From a virus, in the IMG/VR virus record IMGVR_UViG_3300033141_004410, positions 1-42,900 of that record: 42,900 bases of DNA, one strand, 5' to 3'. Below the pieces are notes generated by a model. That model searched no databases. It was not told the DNA's origin and saw only the letters and a list, made by a program, of their open reading frames with translations. Shown piece by piece: positions 7,417-15,175 of the stretch. The position numbers and the translations under genes were made by a program. The first letter of the stretch is position 1; every line of letters begins with the position of its first letter.

Positions 7417-7606
7417 TAACAATACTAGGTTGATTCAACTTGTGATGGATAGCATAAAGGAGAATCGAAAGGAGATTCGTCTTAATAGGGATGAGATTCA
7501 GAAGCTAAGAGAACACGTAGCAGGTCTTAACGTTAAGGCTGGGCTTTGGGGTGCTGTAGGGTGTGCGCTCTTATATGCACTCCTAAGCTATGTTCTAAAG
7601 TTCTAG
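7409..7606 (+). CDS. holin-like/XhlA-like small membrane protein, 65 aa
   Basis: I chose the ATG at 7409, which has GAGGGAAGGG upstream and overlaps the cupin gene; the frame stays open further upstream but without support. Residues 8-42 are a charged, coiled-coil-like helix (IKENRKEIRLNRDEIQKLRE) and residues 44-63 a single membrane span (AGLWGAVGCALLYALLSYVL). This resembles XhlA-type lysis-associated proteins and small holins. It starts the lysis-gene group that continues with three lipoproteins. Confidence 0.65.
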   Translation: MSDNNTRLIQLVMDSIKENRKEIRLNRDEIQKLREHVAGLNVKAGLWGAVGCALLYALLSYVLKF

Positions 7607-7621
7607 GTTAAGGAGTATGTC

Positions 7622-7768
7622 ATGAGAAAGTTCCTTTGGTTGTTTCTAGTCTGTGTTGGGGGTTGTACGTCTGAGGAGCTAGCTTCAGCTCTCCAGTACG
7701 CAGACAACGTGGCTTCTGGTGTGAGTATTATTGCAAGTGTCTTAAATCAACTTCTAGGTGCAGCATGA
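7622..7768 (+). CDS. small lipoprotein, 48 aa (lysis group)
   Basis: This gene is very short but well supported. AAGGAG lies six bases before the ATG and the stop overlaps the next gene in ATGA. The product begins MRKFLWLFLVCVGGC, a signal peptide with a lipobox-like VGGC at residues 12-15, followed by a 33-residue mature part with a weakly hydrophobic end. It fits a small outer-membrane lipoprotein such as an o-spanin or lysis peptide. Confidence 0.65.
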   Translation: MRKFLWLFLVCVGGCTSEELASALQYADNVASGVSIIASVLNQLLGAA

Positions 7769-7995
7769 GGAAGTTTTTTATTCTCCCCTTAGCTCTAGCG
7801 CTCTTAGGTTGCGAAAGGAGAACGGAAGTCGATGTAACGAAGGAAGTCCTTGAGGTTTTAAAGACCACGAATGTAAAGGATTGCAGGATTTCGGTGAGGA
7901 CACAGAATGCGTCGGTTTTCCAGAAGATCGAGTTTGGCTTGCAGCCTCCTGTTTCCCTTGATCTTGACGTTAGTTTCTTTCGCAACGCTGACTAG
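7765..7995 (+). CDS. lipoprotein, possible o-spanin, 76 aa
   Basis: MRKFFILPLALALLGC gives a textbook signal peptide with lipobox LLGC (13-16). The mature part is 61 residues with charged, beta-prone sequence. It overlaps the previous gene by four bases, and the next gene starts inside it in another frame (89-nt overlap), as commonly seen with Rz/Rz1-type pairs. The outer-membrane spanin assignment is inferred from position and lipobox. Confidence 0.65.
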   Translation: MRKFFILPLALALLGCERRTEVDVTKEVLEVLKTTNVKDCRISVRTQNASVFQKIEFGLQPPVSLDLDVSFFRNAD

Positions 7996-8332
7996 TTGTG
8001 CTTCGGCTAAGAGGAAGGTTGGGGGTGGAGAAGGGCAGGTCTTGCGTCAGGAACAGAGTGCAGGAGGAGATATTAGGAATTACTCTGTTAATGTTGCAAG
8101 TGGAGCTTTAGGCTCTCTTGTCCTTCTCGCCCTCATTCTCCTCTGGCGAGACTCAAGGAGAATTAGAAAGACTCTTCATGCTGTGATCGAAGGAGTTGAG
8201 GAGTTCTCGCCTCAGAAGAATGGAGTAAAGGCTTTTATTAAGAAGAGGGCTCAAATGAGGAGAGTGAAAGAGGTTCTTGACGTTGAGGTCTCGAAGGTGC
8301 TTTCAAAGTGTGGAAAGAACTTGATCCAATAG
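7907..8332 (+). CDS. lipoprotein with inner membrane span (u-spanin-like), 141 aa
   Basis: The N-terminus has two arginine pairs, a hydrophobic core and a lipobox LTSC (28-31). A second hydrophobic span follows at about 65-83 (ASGALGSLVLLALILLW) and then a basic cytoplasmic-type tail (about 86-141). Lipoproteins with an additional membrane span resemble unimolecular spanins, which fuse outer and inner membranes at lysis, although u-spanins usually end with the span. The start lies 89 nt inside the preceding lipoprotein gene and has GAGG upstream. Confidence 0.6.
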   Translation: MRRFSRRSSLACSLLFPLILTLVSFATLTSCASAKRKVGGGEGQVLRQEQSAGGDIRNYSVNVASGALGSLVLLALILLWRDSRRIRKTLHAVIEGVEEFSPQKNGVKAFIKKRAQMRRVKEVLDVEVSKVLSKCGKNLIQ

Positions 8333-10041
8333 AGTGGTTTGAAGAGATCGATAACGGTCTCGAGTATAGAAAGCTCTATGGGCTAGAAGCTCATTGGGCT
8401 GAGCTAGAAGCTCTTTTCTATAATGTCCATAATTCTAATGTGAGAGAGGGTCCAAATATAGTTGCTTCGACAGGGGACTCGCTCTTGTCGAGCCTTACGG
8501 TTCCGAGTCCGAAGTTTAGAGTGAGTGCAACGTCGAAGACTCAAGTAATGGCGGCGAGGATTTTAGAGAGTGTAGATAATCAACTGGTTAAGCTCCTTGG
8601 GTTGAGAGAGGAGATCGAGAAGTGTGTCCTTCATGCTTATCTTTGGGGAAGAGGGATTTTGAAGATAGGCTATGACTCCGAGTGGGGCTGGACCGAGAAT
8701 GAGAAGACGATTCAAGCTATTCCTGGGATGAGTCTCTCCCAGTTTGATAAGAAGGGCCGAAGGATTGAGTTTAGCTCTCGAGTGAAGCCTGGGACTCCCT
8801 GGGTGAAAGCTTGCTTGCCTCATGATATCGTAGTCCCCTTTGGTTGTACTAGCTTTGAAGATGCTCCTTGGGTTGCTCATCGAGTGGTGAGGCACATAGA
8901 TGATTTGAAGAGTGATTCTAAATATACTAACGTGAGAGATCTCTTTCCTGTGATGACGATGGAGGATTATACGAAGTCTTATCAAAGTGTTCCTAGAAGG
9001 TTGAAGTCTGGAGGGGAGATTTCGTCCTACTCTCAGGTGAGACAAGGAACTCATGGGAAGGCCGAGTTTTGTGAGTTGTATGAGATTCATGATCGAAGAA
9101 CTGGGAAAGTCCTTGTTATTGCGACGGGGTCGGAGAAGTTTTTGAGGAACGACGAGGATCTCCTTCAGTTGAATGGCCTGCCTTTTGTCTCGATAGGCTT
9201 CGTTCCCTCAGCGAGAACCTTTTGGGTTACTCCGGATGCTTATTATTTGAAACAGGCTCAAGCAGAGCTTTCGGATATCTCGCTTCAAGCTCAAAAACAG
9301 AGAAGAGCTTCAATCTTGAAGTTCCTCTATAGTGAAGATGCAATTGATGAAAGCGAGTTTGAGAAGCTAATGTCTGCTGAGGTGGGAGTTGGAGCTAAGG
9401 TGAGAGGCGGTCATAGTTTGAATGAAGTATATGCTCCGGTTACTCCTTACAATAATAATATACAACTTCAACAAGACGCAGAGTACGTGAGGAGAAATGC
9501 AAGAGAACTTGTTGGGTTCTCGAGAAATCAGATGGGAGACTTTGAGGCTCGAGGACGGAGAACTGCAACTGAAGCTTCAATTGTTCAACAGGCTGGGAGT
9601 TTGAGACTAAGTCGAAGACAACTTGAAGTGAGAAGAGCTTATATTGAGACGATAAAGAAGATAAATAGTTTGATTTTTAAATATTGGACGATGCCAAAGT
9701 GGGTTCAAGTTTTAGGTGAGAATGGAGCAAGAGAGTGGGTTGGGTATCAAGGGGTTGCCCTAAAAGGAGATTACACTTACGACGTTGGGCTTTCACTTGA
9801 GGGTGAGCAAACCCTTGAGGCTCGGAGACAGCAGGCAATTGCGATTTTCCAGACCTTTAGAGGTGATCCAACTATTGATCAATCTGCGCTCTTGTCTTAT
9901 CTCTCGAGTGCTTTTAACGATCCGGAGTTGAAGGGAGTCTTGAGAAATGCCAATTTACCAGTACAAATGCAAGGAGTGCCAGGAGGTCAAAGAAATCTTC
10001 CGACCCCTTCGAGAGAGATTAAAGCTCCCCAGGTGTCCTAA
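8308..10041 (+). CDS. portal protein (head-tail connector)
   Basis: The 577-aa protein resembles podovirus portals. It has an N-terminal helical region, the segment YLWGRGILKIGYDSE (about 111-125), central beta sections with PFVSIGF, and a long C-terminal stem-like helix region (about 395-460, containing GFSRNQMGDFEARGRRTATEAS). It forms the dodecameric gate through which TerL pumps DNA. The GTG start overlaps the preceding lipoprotein by 25 nt. The 3' end overlaps the zinc-ribbon gene by 95 nt. Confidence 0.88.
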   Translation: MWKELDPIEWFEEIDNGLEYRKLYGLEAHWAELEALFYNVHNSNVREGPNIVASTGDSLLSSLTVPSPKFRVSATSKTQVMAARILESVDNQLVKLLGLREEIEKCVLHAYLWGRGILKIGYDSEWGWTENEKTIQAIPGMSLSQFDKKGRRIEFSSRVKPGTPWVKACLPHDIVVPFGCTSFEDAPWVAHRVVRHIDDLKSDSKYTNVRDLFPVMTMEDYTKSYQSVPRRLKSGGEISSYSQVRQGTHGKAEFCELYEIHDRRTGKVLVIATGSEKFLRNDEDLLQLNGLPFVSIGFVPSARTFWVTPDAYYLKQAQAELSDISLQAQKQRRASILKFLYSEDAIDESEFEKLMSAEVGVGAKVRGGHSLNEVYAPVTPYNNNIQLQQDAEYVRRNARELVGFSRNQMGDFEARGRRTATEASIVQQAGSLRLSRRQLEVRRAYIETIKKINSLIFKYWTMPKWVQVLGENGAREWVGYQGVALKGDYTYDVGLSLEGEQTLEARRQQAIAIFQTFRGDPTIDQSALLSYLSSAFNDPELKGVLRNANLPVQMQGVPGGQRNLPTPSREIKAPQVS

Positions 10042-10213
10042 GTGTGGGAAAAAGATGCCTCAGATGATTTCGAGAGTGAATATAGATCCTTGGAAGCCGA
10101 TAACTCTCGAGCATATAAATGTCGAGGGAGAAGAGCCCCTCACTTTTGAGACTCGAAAGTCTCTGAGGGACTATTGTCGGAAGCATAAACTAAGCTCAAG
10201 TGCATTACTTTAG
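9947..10213 (+). CDS. FmdB-like zinc-ribbon protein, 88 aa
   Basis: MPIYQYKCKECQE followed by PRCPKCGKKMPQMIS is the signature of the FmdB family zinc ribbon (C8, C11, C30, C33). The C-terminal 40 residues are charged and family-specific. The gene starts inside the portal gene in another reading frame, with GGGAG upstream, giving a long 95-nt coding overlap. Position suggests a role in head assembly or regulation of late expression, but the family's function is not well established. Confidence 0.8.
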   Translation: MPIYQYKCKECQEVKEIFRPLRERLKLPRCPKCGKKMPQMISRVNIDPWKPITLEHINVEGEEPLTFETRKSLRDYCRKHKLSSSALL

Positions 10214-10222
10214 GAGATTTAA

Positions 10223-10429
10223 GTGGAAAAGGATTATAGACAAAAGATTATTTTAAAGAAAGGTCTTGATGGAAAGTGGAGTGTGAGGTTTTTCGAGACG
10301 AAGCCTCTAGAGGATCCTATCACACTTCGAGATCTTACTTTCGCAAATCGGACGATTAGAATAGGTTATCGAGAGCTCCGAAGGAAGGAGAGGCTCGAAA
10401 AAGTTCTAAAGGAGAAAGCGAATGGCTGA
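10223..10429 (+). CDS. hypothetical protein, 68 aa, basic
   Basis: The GTG start has TAGGAG six bases upstream. The first half is beta-prone (KIILKKGLDGKWSVRFFE) and the last third is a basic helix (YRELRRKERLEKVLKEKA). I recognise no family. It lies between the zinc ribbon and the scaffold, overlapping the latter by eight bases, so an assembly role is likely. Confidence 0.65.
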   Translation: MEKDYRQKIILKKGLDGKWSVRFFETKPLEDPITLRDLTFANRTIRIGYRELRRKERLEKVLKEKANG

Positions 10430-11120
10430 CGAAGAGGAAAAAGTAGAGAACGAAGAGAAGGAACCCGAAGAGAAGGAGTCTCTCCAAGAGAAGCTTGCGA
10501 AGCTTGAGGAGAAGGTCGATGCAGGCAAAGATCTTGCTAGGCTTATGAGTGATCCTCAAGTGAGGGAAATTATTGAAGCTCGCAGGGAGGGCAAGATGGT
10601 GAGGGTTGTGCCTCTTGAGGAGGAGGAGGAGAAACAGGAGGAGGACTCTCCAGAGGAAGAAGATGTCGATCTTGAGGGGATGACTACGGAAGAGGTAGCG
10701 AAGTTTCTCTCGAAGAGGATTCTGAAGTCTGTTGAGGGAGTTATCGAGAAGAGAGTGAATCCTTTGAAAGAGGAACTTAACTATATGAAGACTTATGTTC
10801 AAACTTCAGAGCAGCGTAATTTAAGGAAGCAGATAGAGGAAGTAAGGAAGGAGTTTCCAGATTTTGACGCTTACCGTGAGGACATGATTCAGCTTAGTAA
10901 GGAAAATCCGAGTCTGAAGGTTAGGGAGCTTTATGTTTTAGCGAAGGTAAGGAGAGGAGATCCGCTCGTCACGAGTGATAAGATTGAATCTGAAAAGCCT
11001 ACGAGCTCCTCAGCGAGACCGGCACAACGAAGGCAGAGAACAAAGGCTTTACCTCCGGGAAGAAAGGGTTTTCGAGAGCTTCTTCAAGAAGCTACGAAGG
11101 AAGTGATTCTCGGAGAGTAG
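10422..11120 (+). CDS. scaffolding protein
   Basis: This 232-aa protein is acidic, with long glutamate runs (about 4-35 and 65-88), a coiled-coil-like centre (about 95-150) and a basic C-terminus (about 205-232) that could bind the coat protein. Composition and position directly before the major capsid gene are typical of phage scaffolds, which template prohead assembly and then leave. No protease gene is visible nearby. Confidence 0.82.
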   Translation: MADEEEKVENEEKEPEEKESLQEKLAKLEEKVDAGKDLARLMSDPQVREIIEARREGKMVRVVPLEEEEEKQEEDSPEEEDVDLEGMTTEEVAKFLSKRILKSVEGVIEKRVNPLKEELNYMKTYVQTSEQRNLRKQIEEVRKEFPDFDAYREDMIQLSKENPSLKVRELYVLAKVRRGDPLVTSDKIESEKPTSSSARPAQRRQRTKALPPGRKGFRELLQEATKEVILGE

Positions 11121-11130
11121 GAGGTAAGAA

Positions 11131-12174
11131 ATGGCTGTACCGAGTTACACGAAAGAGATTGATGACTATTTTGTCTCTACCTGGTATGAAATCAGGAAAG
11201 AGGCGATTGACAACATCTTGGACTCTACTGTACTCTGGGCAGCCCTCAAGGAAAAAGGTTGCTTGACTCCTCAAGTTGGAGGCAGGCATATTGATAGGAC
11301 GATTCGCTATGGCGAGGAGACTACTCAGTATGTCAAGAAAGGCTCTGTGTTTGAGCAGGGTGAGCCTGAACTGAAGACGATGGCAATCTGGAATTGGAGA
11401 TACCTTGCGGGGCACGTTCAGAGGAGCATCTTTGACGATCAGCAGAATAGCGGGAAGTTCAAGATTGCGTCGCTCGTTGAGGATAGACTCCAAGCGACTC
11501 GAGAGGCTTTGAGAAAGACTCTTGAGGATGATCTTGTGAGGGCCTCAGCGTCGGATGAGACTGGAGACGAGATTCAGGGCTTGAATGATCTCTTGCCGGA
11601 GAGTACGTCGAAGGTCGTTAAAGGTGGTGGGTCGAGTGATACCTATGGAGGTATTGATAGACCTACTGCTTATAGTGCGGGAGCGAATGGAGTTTACGCT
11701 CCGAGTGCAGGGAATACTTGGTGGGGAGGCAAGATTATGCCTCTCAACACGCCGATTGCTGTAAATCTTCTTAGCGACATGAAGAAGATGTACAATTCGG
11801 TGCACAACAATCAGATTCCACCGGATTTGATTGTTTGTGACCAAGTTTTGTTTGAGCTTTACGAAGACTTTGCTCTTGATGCAAGTCAGATCGTCAAGGA
11901 CGAGGGTACGAGACTTGCAGATCTTGGTTTCGAGGTGCTTAGGTTCAAGGGTAAGCCCCTCGTGTGGACTCCGAATCTCTATATGAGCTCGAAGTCTCAT
12001 ATGTTGTTCTTAACGACCCAGTTCCTTGAGATAGTTTATGATCCGAATTTGTGGTTTGATATGACTGAGTGGAAGTCTATTCCGCTTCAGGGTGAGAGGA
12101 TTGCTCATATCTTGAGCGCAATTAATGTAATTGGAACTCAACCCCGAAGGTTTGGACGTCTCTACGAAGCGTAA
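11131..12174 (+). CDS. major capsid protein
   Basis: A 347-aa coat protein with features of the HK97-type fold. It has an N-terminal arm, a helix-rich region at about 110-135 (QATREALRKTLEDDLVRA), a glycine/serine-rich stretch at about 160-200, and a conserved-looking C-terminus (QGERIAHILSAINVIGTQPRRFGRLYEA) of the type often seen in phage coats. A GGAG site precedes the ATG and it follows the scaffold by ten bases. No N-terminal processing site is obvious. Confidence 0.88.
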   Translation: MAVPSYTKEIDDYFVSTWYEIRKEAIDNILDSTVLWAALKEKGCLTPQVGGRHIDRTIRYGEETTQYVKKGSVFEQGEPELKTMAIWNWRYLAGHVQRSIFDDQQNSGKFKIASLVEDRLQATREALRKTLEDDLVRASASDETGDEIQGLNDLLPESTSKVVKGGGSSDTYGGIDRPTAYSAGANGVYAPSAGNTWWGGKIMPLNTPIAVNLLSDMKKMYNSVHNNQIPPDLIVCDQVLFELYEDFALDASQIVKDEGTRLADLGFEVLRFKGKPLVWTPNLYMSSKSHMLFLTTQFLEIVYDPNLWFDMTEWKSIPLQGERIAHILSAINVIGTQPRRFGRLYEA

Positions 12175-12191
12175 GAAAGGAGATTTTTAAG

Positions 12192-12698
12192 ATGGAGAAA
12201 CAGCTCTTTGTTACTAAATCTGTAACGGAGACGAAGTCCTCCGATGTCGAGGGTGTTGGGACTCTCCGATGGGTAGGGAATAACTGCTATCGGTGGGTTT
12301 ACAACAATCACTCGACGGGCTTCGTCGAGGGCTCCGTCGTGTTCCATACCTTCTCGGATGGAGCGAATGCTTTGGAGAAAATTGCTGATGGAGCGACTGC
12401 TGATCTTGGTTTTATGGCTGGGATCGTGATGGCAGAGACTCTTGCAGCAGGTGAGTATGGGTGGATCCAGTGTCTGGGGTATAATGCTACAGCGCTGGTC
12501 CTTCCCGATACTAATGCGACGCCGGCTGCAGGGGCTACGCTTAAGGGTGTGAATGGTCAGTCCTATGCTACGGGCCAAGATGTCGAGGCGATGGGTTCTC
12601 CTCCTCTCTACACGAGGAACCTTGTCCTGCTTGAGGCCGTAACTAAGATGACTACTCCCGCAGCTACTTCTACTAAGGTTTATGTGAATTGTCTGTAA
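12192..12698 (+). CDS. putative head surface/decoration protein, 168 aa
   Basis: AAAGGAG precedes the ATG. The protein is rich in G, A, T and V and probably beta-structured, with no catalytic motif. It directly follows the coat gene and ends in a TAATG overlap with the glycosyltransferase gene. Position suggests a capsid decoration protein; it could also be a substrate for the neighbouring sugar enzymes, which is inference. Confidence 0.7.
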   Translation: MEKQLFVTKSVTETKSSDVEGVGTLRWVGNNCYRWVYNNHSTGFVEGSVVFHTFSDGANALEKIADGATADLGFMAGIVMAETLAAGEYGWIQCLGYNATALVLPDTNATPAAGATLKGVNGQSYATGQDVEAMGSPPLYTRNLVLLEAVTKMTTPAATSTKVYVNCL

Positions 12699-13372
12699 TG
12701 AGAATAGCATTGGGCATTCCGGTTGTTGACCACGTACCTGGTGAGGCTGTGTTCTCTCACTATGCCCTCTGCGCGACGATTGGGCGGAGGGGACAGGTTG
12801 TTGTCCCCTCTGTCCTCAATCTTATGCCTCATGACAAGGCGAGAAACCTTATTATGACGGTTGCGAGGGAGAATAATGCTGATTACTTGATGTTCGTTGA
12901 TAGTGATATGGTCGTGAAGCCGGATGCTTTTGATTTGCTCTTAGAGACTCTTCAGAAGAACAAATGCGTGATGGCAGCGGGGCACGCATATAGGAGAGGG
13001 TATCCCTTCACTCCTACTTGGTTTAAGTTTAAGGGAGAAGAGCTCTTTCAGGTAACTGCAAGTCAAGGTGTTCATGAGATAGATGCTTGTGGTCTTGCTT
13101 GTAATTTAATTGATCTCAAGTGGATCTGGGAGAATCTAGAGAAACCATATTTCTTTACAGGGAAAGATGGAGATAAGAGAATCTGGGAAGATACTTTCTT
13201 CTGCAAGAAGATTCGAGATAAGGGAGGAAAGATTTTTGGGGATGCAAGAGTAAGGTGTGGGCATTTGAGAACTAGAGTTGCTGTGGATGATAGCAATGCA
13301 GATAGGTTGAGGCAGGAGTTTATGAAGCAAGTTGAGAGGAAGGAAATCTTCTTGGAGGAGCCTGAGCGTTGA
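12698..13372 (+). CDS. GT-A fold glycosyltransferase
   Basis: I take the ATG at 12698, which overlaps the previous stop (TAATG); an upstream TTG in frame is less likely. The 224-aa product has ADYLMFVDSDMVVKPDAF (61-78), where DSD (68-70) is the metal- and nucleotide-sugar-binding DxD motif. Further on, DACGLACNLIDLKWI and WEDTFFCKKIRDKG match the acceptor half of GT2-type enzymes. It would transfer a sugar from a nucleotide donor. It lies between the decoration protein and a pyruvyltransferase-like gene, inside the head operon. Confidence 0.8.
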   Translation: MRIALGIPVVDHVPGEAVFSHYALCATIGRRGQVVVPSVLNLMPHDKARNLIMTVARENNADYLMFVDSDMVVKPDAFDLLLETLQKNKCVMAAGHAYRRGYPFTPTWFKFKGEELFQVTASQGVHEIDACGLACNLIDLKWIWENLEKPYFFTGKDGDKRIWEDTFFCKKIRDKGGKIFGDARVRCGHLRTRVAVDDSNADRLRQEFMKQVERKEIFLEEPER

Positions 13373-14076
13373 GATTCGTCTGTTGCGGAGTTGATAATCT
13401 GGGAGATAAGCCTCTCAACGAATTCTTGCTTCCAAGGCTCTTTAGTGAGATTTTAGGACTTGAGGGTGAGTGGTCGATTCTGGGAATGGGATCGATCTTG
13501 GGGATGCTCAAGGAGGAGGACTGTGATAGAAAGCTCCTCGTATGGTCTTCGGGCTTTCAATATGATGGGGGGACAAGACCAAGAAATGCAAAGTATTTTT
13601 GTGTGAGAGGAGAATACACTTGTAAGGCCCTTGGATTGGACTCTAGCTTGGCTGTCGCAGATGGATCGATTCTAATGCCTATGTTTCTTCCTAGGGATAG
13701 AGAACCTTCGGAGAAACTTGGAATTGTGATGAAGTATGTTTGGGAAGGGCCTCAAAGTGAGTGGCTTTGGACTACGAAGGTAGGAGATCTTGGGATTGTA
13801 GGTTGGATGAGAAAGCTCTGGAGTTTTGAGAATATATTAACTGATTCTCTCCATGCTGCAATCCTTGCGGACGCCTATGGGATTCCTTGGAGGCCAATGA
13901 GATGGGAGCCTAAGTGGGAGGATCATTTTAAGCAGCTTGGAATGAGTAGGGGAAGAGAGTTTCTTTCTTTCTCGAGTAGAGATCTAATGCTTCAAAGGCA
14001 AAGGGAGCTTATGCAAGCTGCGGAGAATTTGGTGAGATTTGTGAAGGAAGAATATTCCCAAAGTGGGAATATCTAG
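13369..14076 (+). CDS. polysaccharide pyruvyltransferase-like protein
   Basis: The TTG start overlaps the glycosyltransferase stop (TTGA) and has GGAGGAG eight bases upstream. The 235-aa protein shows the family pattern: NLGDKPLN (10-17), LGMGSILG (38-45), CVRGEYTCKALGL (78-90), then ILTDSLHAAILADAYGIPW (156-174). Family members add pyruvyl ketals to surface polysaccharides or related sugars. It is shorter than many members. The last codons are supplied by the 19-nt repeated motif, so that motif is translated here. Confidence 0.75.
   Translation: MRFVCCGVDNLGDKPLNEFLLPRLFSEILGLEGEWSILGMGSILGMLKEEDCDRKLLVWSSGFQYDGGTRPRNAKYFCVRGEYTCKALGLDSSLAVADGSILMPMFLPRDREPSEKLGIVMKYVWEGPQSEWLWTTKVGDLGIVGWMRKLWSFENILTDSLHAAILADAYGIPWRPMRWEPKWEDHFKQLGMSRGREFLSFSSRDLMLQRQRELMQAAENLVRFVKEEYSQSGNI
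14051..14075 (+). promoter_or_regulatory. 19-nt dispersed motif, copy 2, in a perfect palindrome
   Basis: The motif copy CCCAAAGTGGGAATATCTA (14057-14075) sits in a longer perfect inverted repeat, ATATTCCCA and TGGGAATAT around AAG (14052-14072). It spans the end of the pyruvyltransferase-like gene and lies 16 bases before the ATG at 14092, in the same sense. There is no T tract, so it is not a standard terminator. Confidence 0.6.
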
Positions 14077-14091
14077 AAAGGAGTTTTAATA

Positions 14092-14334
14092 ATGGCTACT
14101 TTTACTGCAGAACCTCAGCACATGGGTTTGAGGAAGGAGATTAAGAAGCTCCTTGGGAAGAGGATGGGACTGCTCAAGCATTGCAATGTCTTTCAAAAGG
14201 ATGCTGCTCCGACTAAGGACACAGACCTTGCTAGCTTGAATGGGGATCTCTGTTATGATACTGCGAATGGAGATCTCTACGTAGCTTCTAGCGTTACTGC
14301 AACGACTACTACGTGGACTAAGATCGTTGACTAG
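14092..14334 (+). CDS. small structural protein, 80 aa
   Basis: AAAGGAG lies nine bases before the ATG. The N-terminal half is basic and helical (RKEIKKLLGKRMG). The C-terminal half (LASLNGDLCYDTANGDLYVAS, then TTTTWTKIVD) matches a short repeat-like segment common in phage fiber and tail proteins. It probably belongs to the virion. I cannot place it more exactly. Confidence 0.65.
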   Translation: MATFTAEPQHMGLRKEIKKLLGKRMGLLKHCNVFQKDAAPTKDTDLASLNGDLCYDTANGDLYVASSVTATTTTWTKIVD

Positions 14335-14345
14335 GAGATCTCAAT

Positions 14346-15011
14346 GTGAATAGATCTGAGATGAGGTCTATCGTACAAGATCTTACGGGGAGAGATGATA
14401 AGGACTCTCTTATTAATAGTGCCTTCGATCTCGCGTATAGGCACTTCTGTCAGAGACATGATTTTAGGAGTATGATTTCTGAGGAAAGTGATTCAATCTC
14501 TGAGGGAGATGCTTATGTAAGTCTTCCCTCAGGAACTCATCACTTGCTTGAGGCTAGAATCATTGATGGTCAGCTCTCCTATGCTCTTGATATAAGGTCG
14601 AAGCTTTGGCTCGTGAAGAGATGGCCGAATATAAGCGCTCTTGCAGAAGCGAAGCCTTCGAAGGGTTATGTTGAGGGCTCGAAGCTCTATCTCTATCCCG
14701 TGAGTGATGGAGACTACGACGTTTATTTTACGATAACGAAGATCCCTTCGTTTTCTGACGACTCGACGGATAATACGATCCCGGAGCTCGATAATGCTTT
14801 GGTCTATTGGGCCTCTGCTTTCGTCTTTCAATCCTTGAAGATGATTCCTGAAGCAAGAGAGTGGTTCTCGATGGCCGAGAAAGAATTTATCGAGGCTAAG
14901 AGGACTGATATGAGGGATAATCGAAAGCTCAAGCACGTAGGCTTTAACGAGGATGTTGAGGACCTTCATACAGTTTACGCATATCTTGATCCCTTTGCTA
15001 AGGAGAGTTAG
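14346..15011 (+). CDS. head-tail adaptor (gp4/gp11-like), 221 aa
   Basis: The GTG start follows TAGGAG. The helical N-terminus (SIVQDLTGRDDKDSLINSAFDLAYRHFCQ), a central beta part and a helical C-terminus (ALVYWASAFVFQSLKMIPEAREWFSMAEKEF) form the pattern of podovirus adaptor proteins that sit between portal and tail nozzle. The gene order, adaptor before nozzle, agrees. Confidence 0.75.
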   Translation: MNRSEMRSIVQDLTGRDDKDSLINSAFDLAYRHFCQRHDFRSMISEESDSISEGDAYVSLPSGTHHLLEARIIDGQLSYALDIRSKLWLVKRWPNISALAEAKPSKGYVEGSKLYLYPVSDGDYDVYFTITKIPSFSDDSTDNTIPELDNALVYWASAFVFQSLKMIPEAREWFSMAEKEFIEAKRTDMRDNRKLKHVGFNEDVEDLHTVYAYLDPFAKES

Positions 15012-15013
15012 AA

Positions 15014-15175
15014 ATGCCTAAGGATTTCGAGGATGCCGTTAAGAGAGGCGCGAGGGTAAGAACGAAGAGGCTCTCTAAGGGGAGGTATATCAAGATTGCC
15101 TTCATTGATGGGAAGAGCTATGCGGGAGAGGTACATCAGAGGAAGAAAAGGAAGCCTAGAAGGAGGAAGAAATAA
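15014..15175 (+). CDS. small very basic protein, 53 aa
   Basis: This short gene starts three bases after the adaptor stop and shares its last base with the next ATG (TAATG). The product has lysine/arginine clusters at both ends (KRGARVRTKRLSKGRY and RKKRKPRRRKK) around a short beta segment (IKIAFIDGKSYAGEV). It could bind DNA or an acidic partner. No family is recognised, but spacing and codon use support it. Confidence 0.55.
   Translation: MPKDFEDAVKRGARVRTKRLSKGRYIKIAFIDGKSYAGEVHQRKKRKPRRRKK

Noticed and set aside
8563-9090. Minus-strand open frame opposite the portal gene
   Set aside because: It is a shadow of the portal coding frame with no start signal and a composition unlike a real protein.
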